A model generated the notes under the pieces. That model was given only the letters and a program-made list of their open reading frames with translations. It did not search any database and was not told the origin of the DNA. From positions 340,240,644 to 340,304,643 of the forward strand of contig NC_061514.1 in NCBI RefSeq assembly GCF_022539505.1: DNA of 64,000 nucleotides, in the 5' to 3' direction. Origin of the DNA: Lolium rigidum. Taxonomy: Eukaryota > Streptophyta > Magnoliopsida > Poales > Poaceae. Position numbers and translations under genes: made by a program. Below, in pieces: positions 22,458-33,589 of this stretch (within the stretch, counting starts at the first letter, position 1; every line of letters begins with the position of its first letter).

Positions 22458-24366
22458 ATGGCGGAAGGCACTCCGACCACGTACGAGGATCTCGACCGAG
22501 GAGCTCAAGAAGAAGCATGACGAGGTCAAAGCGATCCTCGAAGCCGATCTCATCGGCTCTTTTCACGGAACCCGCTCACACGGCATCGGTGGAAAGGGTT
22601 CTCACCGAAGGCGCGCTCGATGGAGTGGACCTGTCCGCCCCGTCGAAGAACGCACCGGGTCTCCGTGTCGGAGATTAACTTCATGGTAGCTCATTCGCTA
22701 CACCGCCATTCCGAGAGCCCGGTGAACACTTTGGAGCGTGTCGCTCTTCGCGTGATCCAGGAAATCATGAGGCATCGATACTCTCCGTCGGGACCAGCTC
22801 TAGGGACTCACCAAGGAGAGATGCCACTCCGAGCCCCGTCCACCGCTGCCGTTCGCGTTGGCAGCACCGAAGTGCCGAACTCACCGGCATACGTCGTCTA
22901 CAAGATCGGTGGTGACCCTAGTGACTACCAGTTCTTGCATGAGGCGCCTAAGGAGATCCCTCACGGATACACGTGCACATACGTGCCGGACCGCAAGAAT
23001 CGGGCACTCACAAACCAGACTGCAACAGCAGGGACTTCTGGAACAGCAGGAGGAGCTTCGGGAACGGATCTTGAGAAGCAGACGTGGCTAGCTAAGTATG
23101 CCACTCCGACAAACCTCCAGAGCTCAGCTCTTGCAGTTGGCTCAGATTTGGAAAAGCAAGCATGGCTGGCTAAGTATGCCACCCCGGCGAATCTCCAGAG
23201 TTCGATTCCTACAGCCAGCACCGCGGATCAGATTAGTACCATCTTAAAAGACCAGTTCGGCATGGTGCCGAAAAGGAGGACAATCGGCTATTCCAAGCCG
23301 TACCCCAATGAGTACGAGTTGATCCCTCTACCACCCAAATATCGGCTCCCTGATTTCTCCAAGTTTAATGGATCGGATGGTTCCAGGCTCCATCGAGCAT
23401 GTGAGCCGATATTTGGCACAGCTGGGCACGATCTCAGCATCGGATGAGCTGCGTGTGAGGTTCTTTGCACGGTCCCTCACGAGATCGGCTTTTGGGTGGT
23501 ACACATCGCTGCCATCGGACTCAATCCGGACTTGGAAGCAGCTGGAAGAGCAGTTCCACATGCGGTATCACTCGGAGGCTTCCGAGGCTGGCATTGCCGA
23601 TCTAGCGCAAGTACGACGTAAGCGCGGAGAAACAGTTTCAGAATACATCCAGCGCTTCAGGACCGTTAGGAACCGATGCTATTCGGCTCGTGTGACTGAA
23701 AAAGAAGCAGTCGAGTTGGCGGTGGTGGGTCTCGCATCACCGATCAAGGACGTGGCCTCCCAAGCAGACTACCCTTCACTGGCGCACATGGTGCAGAAGC
23801 TATCAGCATATGAACAACGCCACCCAGATGTATACCAGGATAAATTCAAACGTGCGGTGGTCCTGGTTGAGGCAGATGAAGATGAAGGTTCTGCGGGAGA
23901 TCAAGAGGTAGCAGTGGCTGAATGGACTCGGGGGGCAAGCCCCGTGTCCGGTAAGTGGGTTAAGCCACAGGGTCCTCCAAGAGGGTTTGACTTCGATGTC
24001 ACCAAGGCTGAGCAAATTGTCGACCTCTTACTCAAGGAGAAGCAGCTAAAGGTACCCGAAGGCCACAAGATCCCTACGGCTCAGGAGCTGAACGGAAAGC
24101 CATACTGCAAGTGGCATAACACGTTCACCCATGCCACCAACGATTGCAGGGTGTGGCGTCAGCAGGTCCAAATGGCGATAGAACAAGGGCGGCTAATTTT
24201 CAGCCAGTACGCCATGAAGGTCGACACACACCCCTTCCCCGCCGTTAACATGGTGGATTGCACCTACCCTGGAGGGTGCCAGCCAGGATTCTCGTTCAAC
24301 ATCAACATGGTAGGACCTGGGCACCACTGCGGTAAGGACGGAGACGAGGGCAGGCTGCTCTCATAG
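22458..24366 (+). pseudogene. Gypsy C gag (frameshifted near the 5' end)
   Basis: Starts at ATG 22458 (MAEGTPTTYEDL), the same start as Gypsy A, and shifts frame near 22490 and again about 23400. The 22620-23447 part has tandem internal copies of LEKQ(T/A)WLAKYATPxNLQSS. The 23368-24366 part is the capsid region (FARSLTRSAFGWYTSLP, EQFHMRYHSEASEAGIADLA, EYIQRFRTVRNRCYSARV) and ends with YCKWHNTFTHATNDCRVW, a conserved gag C-terminal signature of grass Tat elements. Coat protein of the retrotransposon particle; not translatable as one protein here. Confidence 0.82.
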
Positions 24367-24440
24367 CAAGGCCACGAGAGGAAGCCGTTCCACGCGATCG
24401 GCTCCGTCATGATGGCAAGCGCTATATCACGAGAGGAGAA

Positions 24441-25007
24441 GTGAGGAACGTGAGATATCAGCGACCTCTTTCTGATCACCTCCTCAACAAATATGTGAGT
24501 CAATACGACCAACGCCGACGATGCAACGACGATGATGAAAGAGATCGTCTGGCTAGGGACGCTAGGAGACACCGTCGGCATGATCGCGACGAGGAGATAT
24601 ATGAGCGCCACGCCAAGGAAAAGTCGAGAGAGCAGGACGACGTGGATAGGCACTGGGACTGCCCCTTCTTCAGACACTGCTGGGATTCAGGAATGAGCCG
24701 ATTGCCTACAATCGGCAATCGCCCGTAATGTAGACAAAAGAAGAAGGATGCAGCTAATGTGTCCGTGTTCAAACGTCTAGGGCCTCTCCCGCCTCGGAAC
24801 AAGCACGCTGAGTCCGCTCGGGTAGAAGATCTCGAGGAACTAGAGGACGATGATGAAGAAGAGGATAGGTATCATCGGCCAAGGTGGTGCCCTGATGGAC
24901 TCAGCCGTTCCCAAAAGCATAGGGTTCAGCGACTACGTGGTTTGGAGGAAGCCGAAAGGTTATACCTGCACACGTTGAGGAAGGCGCGGCCTGATCTCGG
25001 CCGCTAA
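24441..25007 (+). pseudogene. Gypsy C gag-protease linker, basic and acidic
   Basis: An Arg/Asp-rich segment (ERDRLARDARRHRRHDRDEE) followed by a Cys/His cluster (WDCPFFRHCWDSGMSRLP) like the short zinc finger in this family. After a break near 24728, an acidic DDDEEEDRYHRPRW stretch and QKHRVQRLRGLEEAERLYL follow. It is not a separate gene. Confidence 0.65.
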
Positions 25008-25052
25008 AATTCAGCGAACCCCGGACGAAGAAGGTCGGCCACAAAGGAAAGA

Positions 25053-25754
25053 GTGGCGCCCAGACAAAAGAAAGCCGATGATGAGACATCGGCTGGCACA
25101 AACATGGTGTTCATCCTTCCAACGGAGTTTAGTGCTCCAGGATTAGACGAAGCACCTGTGGCACAACTTGACTGCGGCCCACGGCCGGTTATCTTTGAGA
25201 AGCCACGAGAAAGAAGCTACAGACATCTGAAGGCCCTGTACTTACGAGGCTATATCAATGGGCAGCCTGTCAACAAGATGCTGGTGGACACCGGAGCGGC
25301 AGTCAACATTATGCCATACTCCATGCTACGTTGGTTGGGACGTTCTAGCTCGGATTTGATCAAGACCAACGTAACACTGAGCGATTTCAACGGCCAAGCA
25401 TCTGACGCACAAGGTGTTCTGAACGTGGATCTGACCGTGGGAAGGAAAACCATCCCTACGACGTTCTTTATTGTCGACAGCAAGAGCACCTATGCTGTCC
25501 TACTAGGGAGAGATTGGATCCACGCCAACTGTTGCATTCCATCCACGATGCACCAATGCCTAATACAGTGGGATGGAGATGAAGTAGAAGTCGTCCACGC
25601 AGATGATTCAGCCGAGATTTCAACGGCTGGCATGAACGTTTGGGAGACATCAGGCCAAGAGCCACTCTCGGGCATCAATTTGGACGACTGCGAGCGCATC
25701 GACGTGACGAAGGACGGGGTTAGGCTGGTTTTATCCACCGGTCTGACCGTGTAA
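25053..25754 (+). pseudogene. Gypsy C aspartic protease domain
   Basis: A 233-codon open frame with the retropepsin active site MLVDTGAAVNIMPYSML at about residues 76-92, and FIVDSKSTYAVLLGRDWIHA downstream (the flap and second hydrophobic-Gly region). It would cleave the Gag-Pol polyprotein. The frame is intact here but ends at a stop at 25752-25754, and the RT that should follow is deleted, so the copy cannot act alone. Confidence 0.8.
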
Positions 25755-26164
25755 CAAGAGCAACATCTATGGACAAACGTGGCAATGCCGATCCATGTGA
25801 TCGGCCCCAAGGATCTATGGAGGAACATTGCAAAACCTTCATTGAGCGATTCAATCAACGTGGAGGCCGATTCCAGCAATCGGCCAAAAATTATCTTCAC
25901 CATGCATTCTGCCTAGGTTCAACGTCGATCTAATGGGCAATGGGTTTACGTCGGCTGATGAGCTGGAAGAAGTCAACATTGGTCTTAACGGTGCCGACGT
26001 CCAAATACAGTGCCTTGGCTAGCTATAGAGCCGATATCCGCAGTTACCTGGCAGATTCGGCTCGGGGGGCACCTAATCAGATGAACATGTGCGATACATG
26101 TGCAGTAAAATATTGGGGGCCGATAGAAAAATCGGCCAGTAAAAAAAAATTCTCATGATATACA

Positions 26165-26223
26165 GCCGATGCACGGACATCGACTTTAGAGCTAAGGAAC
26201 AAAGCCGATGCACGGCCATCGAC
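26165..26223 (+). repeat. 3'-UTR hairpin motifs of Gypsy C
   Basis: Two copies of GCCGATGCACGGnCATCGAC (26165-26184 and 26204-26223), with a diverged third near 26885-26903. Same motif and location as in Gypsy A. Confidence 0.65.
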
Positions 26224-26239
26224 TCTAGTACAACTACAC

Positions 26240-27074
26240 AGGATCTACCCGCTGCGTGTTCAAGACGCGGATGGCCTTCTGCTTCCTGGAGGGAGTGGAC
26301 AGTGAGAGCTTCCTCAGCGGCAATGAACCGATTTGGTGCCAGAACCTTCTCTTCGCGGACTTCCAACCCTTTGTCGGTTAAGCCGTTGATGTTTCGCCTT
26401 CAATATCGGCTTTCAACGGAAGAAAAGGTGATCGATGGTGGCAAGTTTGGCTGATTCTGCGTGTTGGTTTGCTCAGATTCGCTCAAGTTCGGGTCTATTT
26501 GTCTGAACTGTATGTCCTCACCGCTGTTCTCGCCTTGACTGAGGCTCGGGGGGCAGCTGATTTGGTAGGCACTCTGTTTTTGGAAGCCGATTGGAGTGTC
26601 ATCGGCTGACCCTGCATCATAAACCTCTTCGGAAGTGGTGGGTTGCTGCAGAAGGAGATCACCAGAGTTGCTGGGAGGAGACCATAGCATGGGCATTGGG
26701 TGATATTGCCCTTGGGTCCGCTGCAGTTGCAAACCTGCACGATTGACATCTGAGGTTCATATGGTCGTGGGTTGGATCTGTTCAAGCGGGGATTTGGGGA
26801 TCTGAGTTTTGCTCTTTCGGACAAGTCGCAGATTACCATTTGGATAGATAATAGAGTTGGCTTTGCTTGCATTGCGTGGCAAAGTCCGATGCACTGCCGT
26901 CGGCTCTTGATTTGCTAACTTATCTTAGCAATCGGCAAAATTGGTAAAAGGACAAAATCAGCTGAGAAATTTCTTCTTCATTAATAAGGGGGTTTTTACA
27001 ATGAAGAGCCGATTGCTCAAGAAAGGAAGAACAAAAGAAGAGCCGACTGCTCAGGAGCTACTAGTCCTACATTA
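26240..27074 (+). other. Gypsy C 3' untranslated region
   Basis: No conserved protein is visible. The words GCCGAT and ATCGGC recur often (for example 26407, 26587, 26607, 27007). It is comparable to Gypsy A 18010-18380 but longer. Confidence 0.5.
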
Positions 27075-27548
27075 CTAATCCTCGCTGGCCTCGTCGTCGG
27101 CATCGTAGCTGCCGTCGGCGCTGCTTCCGGAGAGTTCCTCGTCGCTGCTGCCCCAGCCCTCGGCCGGGGCCTCTTCTTCCTCGTCATCATCATCGTCCTC
27201 GCTGTCCGCCCAAGCGCGGAAGCGCTTCGCCGGCGGATACCCAGCGGAGGAGGAGGAATCATCCTCCTCCTCCTCTTCTTCTTCTTCCTCTACTTCTTCT
27301 TCTTCCTCCTCCTCATCGGAGGAGGTGGGGTTCACCCAGGAGTGAAGGTCGTCTTCGCTCTCGCTCTTCAGCTCCCCTTCGATGAGGAACTCGAGGTCGT
27401 CCTCCCCATCGGTCAGAGGTAGGTCGCCATCTGACCCGACGAGTGCTTCGGGTGGACCATCTGGCACGTGGTCAAAGATCCACTCCTGCTTGCTCGAGGA
27501 GGAAGATTGGAAAGAGAGGCCTGAGGAGGTGGAGGAAGAGGAAGACAT
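27075..27548 (-). CDS. Antisense acidic/serine-rich ORF of Gypsy C, intact
   Basis: A 157-codon ORF from ATG at 27548 (MSSSSSTSSGLSFQSSSSSK) to the stop at 27075. Shared with the Gypsy A copy in the same order: a Ser-rich start, PLTDGEDDLEFLIEGE, a SEDDLHSW-type motif, an acidic run, GYPPAKRFRAW, and APAEGWGSSDEE near the end. An upstream extension of the frame to 27935 reaches into the LTR and is probably not used. An AT-rich TTTTATTTAA on the minus strand ~75 bp upstream could serve as a TATA-like element (weak). Antisense extra ORFs are known from Tat-lineage elements; the role is unknown. That the frame is open in a copy with a dead pol is notable. Confidence 0.68.
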   Translation of the reverse strand: MSSSSSTSSGLSFQSSSSSKQEWIFDHVPDGPPEALVGSDGDLPLTDGEDDLEFLIEGELKSESEDDLHSWVNPTSSDEEEEEEEVEEEEEEEEEDDSSSSAGYPPAKRFRAWADSEDDDDDEEEEAPAEGWGSSDEELSGSSADGSYDADDEASED

Positions 27549-27835
27549 TGCTACAGGGAAAGAGGGTTTTTTAGGTGCCGATGGCCGGAACAGAGTAAGA
27601 GGATGAAGTGGCGAACCGTTCGGCACGGTTAAATAAAAGGAGGTATAGTGGAGATTTAATGCCATTGCGGTTTCCGAGGGAGTGATGTTAAAGCTATCAA
27701 ATCTTGCAAAGAAGTTGAGGAGGCAAGGCATCATGATGAAGGATACTGCGGCGGTTCTGCTCTGCCACGACATGACCCGACGAAGAAAAAGCAGAGTGAT
27801 TTTGGAATTGTCATTTCCAAAACCAGGGGGGCATG

Positions 27836-28996
27836 TGTTATCACCAGAATTTGACTGGATCAGAGGTGGGCCGCGATTGGAGATGGGCTTGAAGAATATA
27901 CATAGAAGAAATACATGAATCGGCCTTGTATACAAAGTTTGGGCTAGTTTGCCCGTGTATCTGTAACATAGTAGGATACGTGTCGGTTAGATAGAGTTTG
28001 GGCTTGTGCCCGGTTGGGATTATTCCCACGTTAGAAAGTCTACGGACTATAAATATGTATCTAGGGTTTATGAAATAAACAACAATCACGTTCACCACAA
28101 ACCAATCTAGGCGCATCGCCAACTCCCTTGTCTCGAGGGTTTCTTCCGGGTAAGCATCATGCTGCCTAGATCGCATCTTGCGATCTAGGTAGTACACGTT
28201 TATTCGTTGTTCATGCGTTGCTCGTGCTGAAGCCTTTTTGATGGCGAGCAACGTAGTTATCATAGATGTGTTAGGGTTAGCATTGTTCATCGTATCATAT
28301 GCTGTCGTCGTGCAACCCTTAGACGTCTAGCCGTCCTTACACCTATCTTAGGTGTAAGGGCGGAACCCCGCTTGATCATTATTTAGTAGATCCGATCCAT
28401 TATGATTGCTCCTTGTTCTTCAAGGATTAGTTTAACATCTGCATAGTTAGGCCTTACAAACGGGTTGAAGGATCCAGTGGCGCGTAGGATGTAGTTTGCT
28501 AGCCCTAGACAGGATGTTCCGGGGATCAACTTCGTGTTGGTTTTTAGGCCTTGTCTACGGTCGGTTTACGATCACCGTGCGTGGCCGCCAGGCTCAATCA
28601 CGAGTAGGATGTTCCGATTATGCGGTGAAAACCCTAAATTGTAGTAGGTCGTTTTAGCTTTATTTTGATCAAGCAGGACCACCATCTGATCGTACACCTC
28701 GTACGGATCATGGGTGGATCGGCTCCTTGAGCCGATTCACAGGACAACCTGAGAGCCGATCGAGGCTCGTATTTAATGTTTACGTGTATGCCATGCAGGA
28801 AACTAAGCGAGGCACATCCAACACCTTCCTGACCAGGTATAGGTCAGGTGGCACGCCCTTGCACCAGCATCGGACGTGCGTGCCGAGTCTTTGCGGGCCG
28901 TCGCTCGGAGGGACCAGGGCCAGCCGCAGTCCTGGGAGCCTCCCGGCTCTACAGTGTTGCCCGTCGCTTCTCGCCGGTGGGTTTCTGACCGCAACA
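27836..28996 (+). repeat. Gypsy C 3' LTR
   Basis: 1161 bp, directly preceded by CCAAAACCAGGGGGGCATG and followed by the TSD GCTCC. Confidence 0.88.
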
Positions 28997-29001
28997 GCTC
29001 C

Positions 29002-29639
29002 ATGACGTCCTCACTTCCACGAGCCAGTCCGCACCGTGAGCACCACTTGCCGCCTAACCGGTGTTGCCTGTCCATTCGAGGTTCCCGCCTCAGTTTCCAT
29101 AGCCCTCCTCGTGGAAGCGGCGAAATCTCCATGGTCACCGTCCTTGGCGAGCCCATGGGCATTACCGACGACGTTCCCTGGTGGTGGCCAGGTCAGGGAG
29201 GCAAAGGGAGGAGGCATGCGGTGGGCGAGGGTTTGGTTGCCCCTTGGAGCGAAGCGAAACCGGGGCCTATGTCATGCCTTCTTGTTTGCTGAGTTGACAA
29301 TCTATAGCAATTGAAATCCAGGGTTTTGTAGTATGGTAATTTCTGAGAAATGTTCTTCTTGCATGCACAGGATATACCGTGCTTGGCCTACCGTCTCTCT
29401 AATTCCCTTTTTCTGATTTTTTGTGAGAAAGAATATCTCTTTTGCCACACTATTAAATCTAATACTAAAACTTAGAACTTTTGTATCTTTTAAACCATAC
29501 TTAAATTTGTGAACTGTTTGAATATTTGAGTTTCTAGTGAAAGGTGCTTTAAAATAAAAGTAATATAGAATATATATTTTTGACAATTTGTGAAAATCTG
29601 AAGTGCCAATCTCAAAGAGGTAAGGTTGGATGCGTGGGA
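29002..29639. other. Unassigned flank right of Gypsy C
   Basis: 29002-29300 is GC-balanced with ORFs on both strands but nothing recognisable; it continues 20994-21226 across the Gypsy C insertion. 29300-29639 is AT-rich with no feature seen. Confidence 0.4.
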
Positions 29640-29820
29640 CATCCCTGAGCTACCGCCTACCGTGCAAACTGCAGAACTACAGTGTGTAGGTATGTAGCTA
29701 TACCCATGTTGCTGTAGCGTACCAACCATGCACCAGCTTGATCACTGTTTCCGTTTTGGTGAAGCAACGAGTTACCCTTTATGGACATTCTTTGCTCTAA
29801 TTAATGAAGCTTTCGTGCAT
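29640..29820 (+). promoter_or_regulatory. Upstream block of dirigent gene 1, duplicated at 35090-35310
   Basis: Contains GTACCAACCATGCACCA and GTGAAGCAAC, which recur at about 35232-35295. CATGCA (RY-like) words are present. It is the conserved distal promoter of the duplicated gene pair; the regulatory role is inferred from conservation. Confidence 0.5.
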
Positions 29821-29924
29821 ATTTTGTTATGTAGGAGCTACCCACAACAACCGGATCAGCTCTAAAAGAAGACAGTGGGGTACACGAGAGATTTGCACAC
29901 GCCTACATTAGTTCCATGCACCTC

Positions 29925-29931
29925 TATATAT
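29925..29931 (+). promoter_or_regulatory. TATA box of dirigent gene 1
   Basis: TATATAT inside CACCTCTATATATGGCATGC, ~136 bp before the ATG. The following ~60 bp (GGCATGCACAAG ... CAACACCACAACAGCACGAG) is shared with the second gene. Confidence 0.7.
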
Positions 29932-30027
29932 GGCATGCACAAGTCGATCGAGCTCTCAACACCACAACAGCACGAGCTGCCCACTTTTAGCAGTCCTCTA
30001 CAGGGCTACAGGCTACGGCCAACTTAA

Positions 30028-30657
<630 letters not shown>

Positions 30658-30714
30658 GAAAGGTACTGTAGTAGAATATGCAGGCACGCGCATGCATGTG
30701 CGAACTCGTGTGTC

Positions 30715-30720
30715 AATAAG
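30715..30720 (+). terminator. Probable poly(A) signal of dirigent gene 1
   Basis: AATAAG in CAATAAGGAGAGTGATATGTTG, 58 bp after the stop. The same block follows gene 2 at 40652. Confidence 0.5.
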
Positions 30721-30850
30721 GAGAGTGATATGTTGCTGGTGTGTTTTTTTTTCAATGTTGAGCGTGGTGTGGACAGTCATGTGACTATGAATTGTGTACC
30801 ATTGATGTATAAGAGTTTGACCTGTACGGTGTGTTCATTCTGTTTATAAA

Positions 30851-31690
30851 CTAGATGATACCCCGCGCGTTGCTGCGGGACCATGTTGGAATTGTTTTTT
30901 GAGAATAGAGCACATAAGAATCTGAGAAAAACATAACTTATAAATGTATATTGCACAAAATAAAATAAGGTTGATGTATTGAGATAATCCACGAATGCGA
31001 AACTACAAAATAGTCATCATATATTAAAGTTTCTCGTTATGTATCGATCACCCCATATGATAATTTAGTGACGCACAAAAGTTATCAACATACTATTAGA
31101 TGCCACTCTCGTGATCTCAATGGTATATAGGTCGATAAAATCTGCTTCCCACTCGCCTTGTCATAGGCTGGTAGGAAACACTTGTTAAATATAATAGGGA
31201 TTCTATCAAATTCGTATATGAATATGAATTGGCAACATAAATCAGAGATGTGATAATATTGCATAGTTGTAACCAAATGCATAATACCTATAATGGTGTT
31301 TGAGTTTATATATAAATAATATAAAGCTCGAAGGTAGTTGTGTAGGTACCATACTAAATTGGATTCATTCCTAGCTTTCATTAAACCAATAGGTAGAGAA
31401 AAATTAAAGAAATGCAATTAGGGAAACCATAAATAATATATAACTGTAAAGGGTAATTAAAATATATAATATATAATTCAGGTGAGATCGACAATTCCAG
31501 TGTGTAATTTTCTCTTCTCATTGCATGACCTGGTGCTCTTAAAGAAATGCAATCAGGGAAAACATAAATAATATATACAATTGTAAAGGATAATTAAAAC
31601 ATGTAATATATAATTCAGGTCAGATCGGCAGATGCAGTCTATAATTTTCTCTTCTCATTGCATGGCCTGCTGCTTTTTATATATAGGAGT
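30851..31690 (-). mobile_element. Small Helitron-like element
   Basis: On the minus strand the end reads CCCGCAGCAACGCGCGGGG, which folds into a GC hairpin, then TATCAT and CTAG followed by T. That is the 3' structure of a Helitron (hairpin, CTRR, insertion into A/T). The other end is probably near 31688 (TCCTATATATAAAAAGCAGC on the minus strand), but the base before TC is not the expected A. AT-rich inside, no helicase; non-autonomous. Confidence 0.5.
31405..31676. repeat. Two-copy tandem duplication, ~136-bp unit
   Basis: 31405-31540 and 31541-31676 are near-identical: AAAGAAATGCAAT, AGGGAAA, CATAAATAATATATA, TAATTCAGGT, AATTTTCTCTTCTCATTGCATG. The unit sits at the 5' end of the Helitron-like element. 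Confidence 0.7.
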
Positions 31691-31692
31691 AT

Positions 31693-33229
31693 GTAAAATC
31701 ATCTGCAAAGCAAATACAAAGATGGTGGAGTTAGTTTGACAACAACTTACAACTAACGAAAGAAAAAACTGCAGAAATTATGCAGGGCTGTTATGGATGT
31801 GTAGGAAAAAATCTTGCAGAACAATTACGTACCTTCATGGATGAATCACAACGATTGAGGTAAGTAAATGCATGCAGAGTCATCTATTTTCTCTTGGACA
31901 CAGTATCAACCATCTTCATTCTCCTGTAACATTTAATAAAACAGGAAAAGCATCAGGGCTTTGAGAACCACATTCACATGTCCCTACACGAAAGAACTAT
32001 AGATCCTGCTTTGAACCTCTCGATCACGTTCTTCCCCATGACCATAGTCCTGATGCAATCACCATGCAATCACCAGTTGAGAAGCCGGGAGCTGACAAAG
32101 CGGACCAACTGGTCAAGGCCAGGATAATAACCATCAGGAGCTCTAGAAGCAAACCAATGGAAAAAAGTGGGAACAGGTGAGGCATCTGGTAGGCATTGTT
32201 GCAACCCACGAACATAGCAATGCGCATCAGTTGTTTTGAAATAAGACTGTTTTGATACAATAAGGAATCAGTAGATCATCACATCTGACCTTGCACCATG
32301 GAAAACTTCGGTGACAGAGCGCATACACAACCTGGAGGCACCGCAGCATCTGACGCTTCGCTGATGCTTGAGAATTGGTTTCGATCCTTTTTTCCTAGAG
32401 CCATGGGGCTGCGGAAGGGCTTCGAATTACTCGGCTCCAACATGTTGCTTATCTGTGGGAGAAATTTCAAGTATTCTCAGAGTCAAGAATTCTCAAGAGC
32501 AGCTGCGTGGAGATCCAATTGTGGCAATTAATCTTCCTGAGACAACGGAAGTGGAGCAGCACCATTGCCTTAAAAGGGAGAGTAATCCATCGGTTACTCT
32601 TGAAAAGGAAATCCATTAATTTGTATTAATGTGCAGAACGTGAAGAGATCAAACGCAATCAATTTGTGGGCATTGGTCCAGCCCACGTTGGTGTTGAAAA
32701 GTAGAGATAATAATGCTATAAACATGATGCGGTGGATGACATGGCGAGTGATGATGTAAGGCTTGCATGACTTGGCAAGTTAGGATTGGTCAAGAATGTT
32801 TGATGAGGTGGATAGGCTGCATGTGAAGAGAAATGGGATCACCTATTAAGAATAGAAAGATACCTGTACTCCACTCCATGCTCTCTACTCCGCCAGCTGA
32901 CTAAAATGGCTTGCTCATATGCTTCATAGGCTACACTAGTGACCTTGCAGGTTTTAAGAATCGCTTGAAAAGTCAACGATGATTCTTCTTGAACCCCCTT
33001 TTTCCTCGGTCCGAGGAGAAGACAAATTGTTTGGAGCACATACAGAACAGCAAGCACTCCTTTCAAAGAGACAAGCTTACTAAGCCTACGACGTTGAATT
33101 TCATACAAGTAGATGGCAATTACCTTTTGTCTCTGATATATGTCATGAATATGTGAAATAGTTCTGCGGACAAGAATATGTGAATTTCATACAAGTAGAT
33201 GGCAATTTCAAGTGTTATGGTGATGTATG
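31693..33229. other. Intergenic stretch with possible gene fragments
   Basis: No complete gene. Minus-strand open segments 32470-32279 and 33108-32839 (containing KLVSLKGVLAVLYVLQTICL) look more protein-like than their surroundings and could be exon fragments, but I cannot assign them. Short internal repeats occur at 33113-33290 (AATATGTGAAATAGTTCTGCGGA twice; TTCATACAAGTAGATGGCAATT twice). Confidence 0.3.
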
Positions 33230-33560
33230 TGCTTTACAGCACCATGAAAGAATATGTGAAATAGTTCTGCGGATAAGTACTACGGATATGGACATACATA
33301 ACACTTGAAATTGTCTTAAGAGCCGCTCTTGACTAAACCTGATGATAAACTATCCCTAGTTGATCCAATTATTTGTTAACATGCCATTTAAAACTGAGTC
33401 TATTCAACAATTGGCTATGCAGCTCAAAGAAAATTAGTGTTCAACAAAAGACAATGTTTATACTTTTCAGCTGATTTGATATTCATTGCATCATTTGATA
33501 CTAAGGCCTAAAACGACATATGCAACCATGACTAGAGTATTTTGGCCATTCAAGAATGTT
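33230..33560 (-). pseudogene. Partial duplicate of the Rpp38-like gene's intron 4
   Basis: TACAGCACCATGAAAG, ATGGACATACATAACACTTG, GTTCAACAAAAGACAAT, CAGCTGATTTGATAT and GCCATTCAAGAAT align in order to 44334-44735, which lies in intron 4 of the minus-strand gene. No exon is included. It shows that the dirigent duplication unit extended into the neighbouring gene. Confidence 0.65.
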
Positions 33561-33589
33561 TAACCACAAAGCGTAAAGCAGACAACCCT

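Larger units (their letters stand above)
21232..28996 (+). mobile_element. Gypsy C: Tat-lineage LTR retrotransposon, second copy of the A family, pol deleted
   Basis: LTRs 21232-22395 (1164 bp) and 27836-28996 (1161 bp) have the same ends as Gypsy A. A perfect 5-bp TSD, GCTCC, flanks it (21227-21231 and 28997-29001). It keeps gag, a zinc-finger-like region and the protease, but reverse transcriptase, RNase H and integrase are gone. A short stretch near 26020-26075 (AGCCGATATCCGCAG, then GATTCGGCTCGGGGGGCACC) matches Gypsy A at about 16590-16640, marking the deletion joins. Confidence 0.9.

Noticed and set aside
27549..27935. N-terminal extension of the Gypsy C antisense ORF
   Set aside because: It runs into the LTR, is not open in the Gypsy A copy, and the Ser-rich start at 27548 aligns with the start of the other copy.
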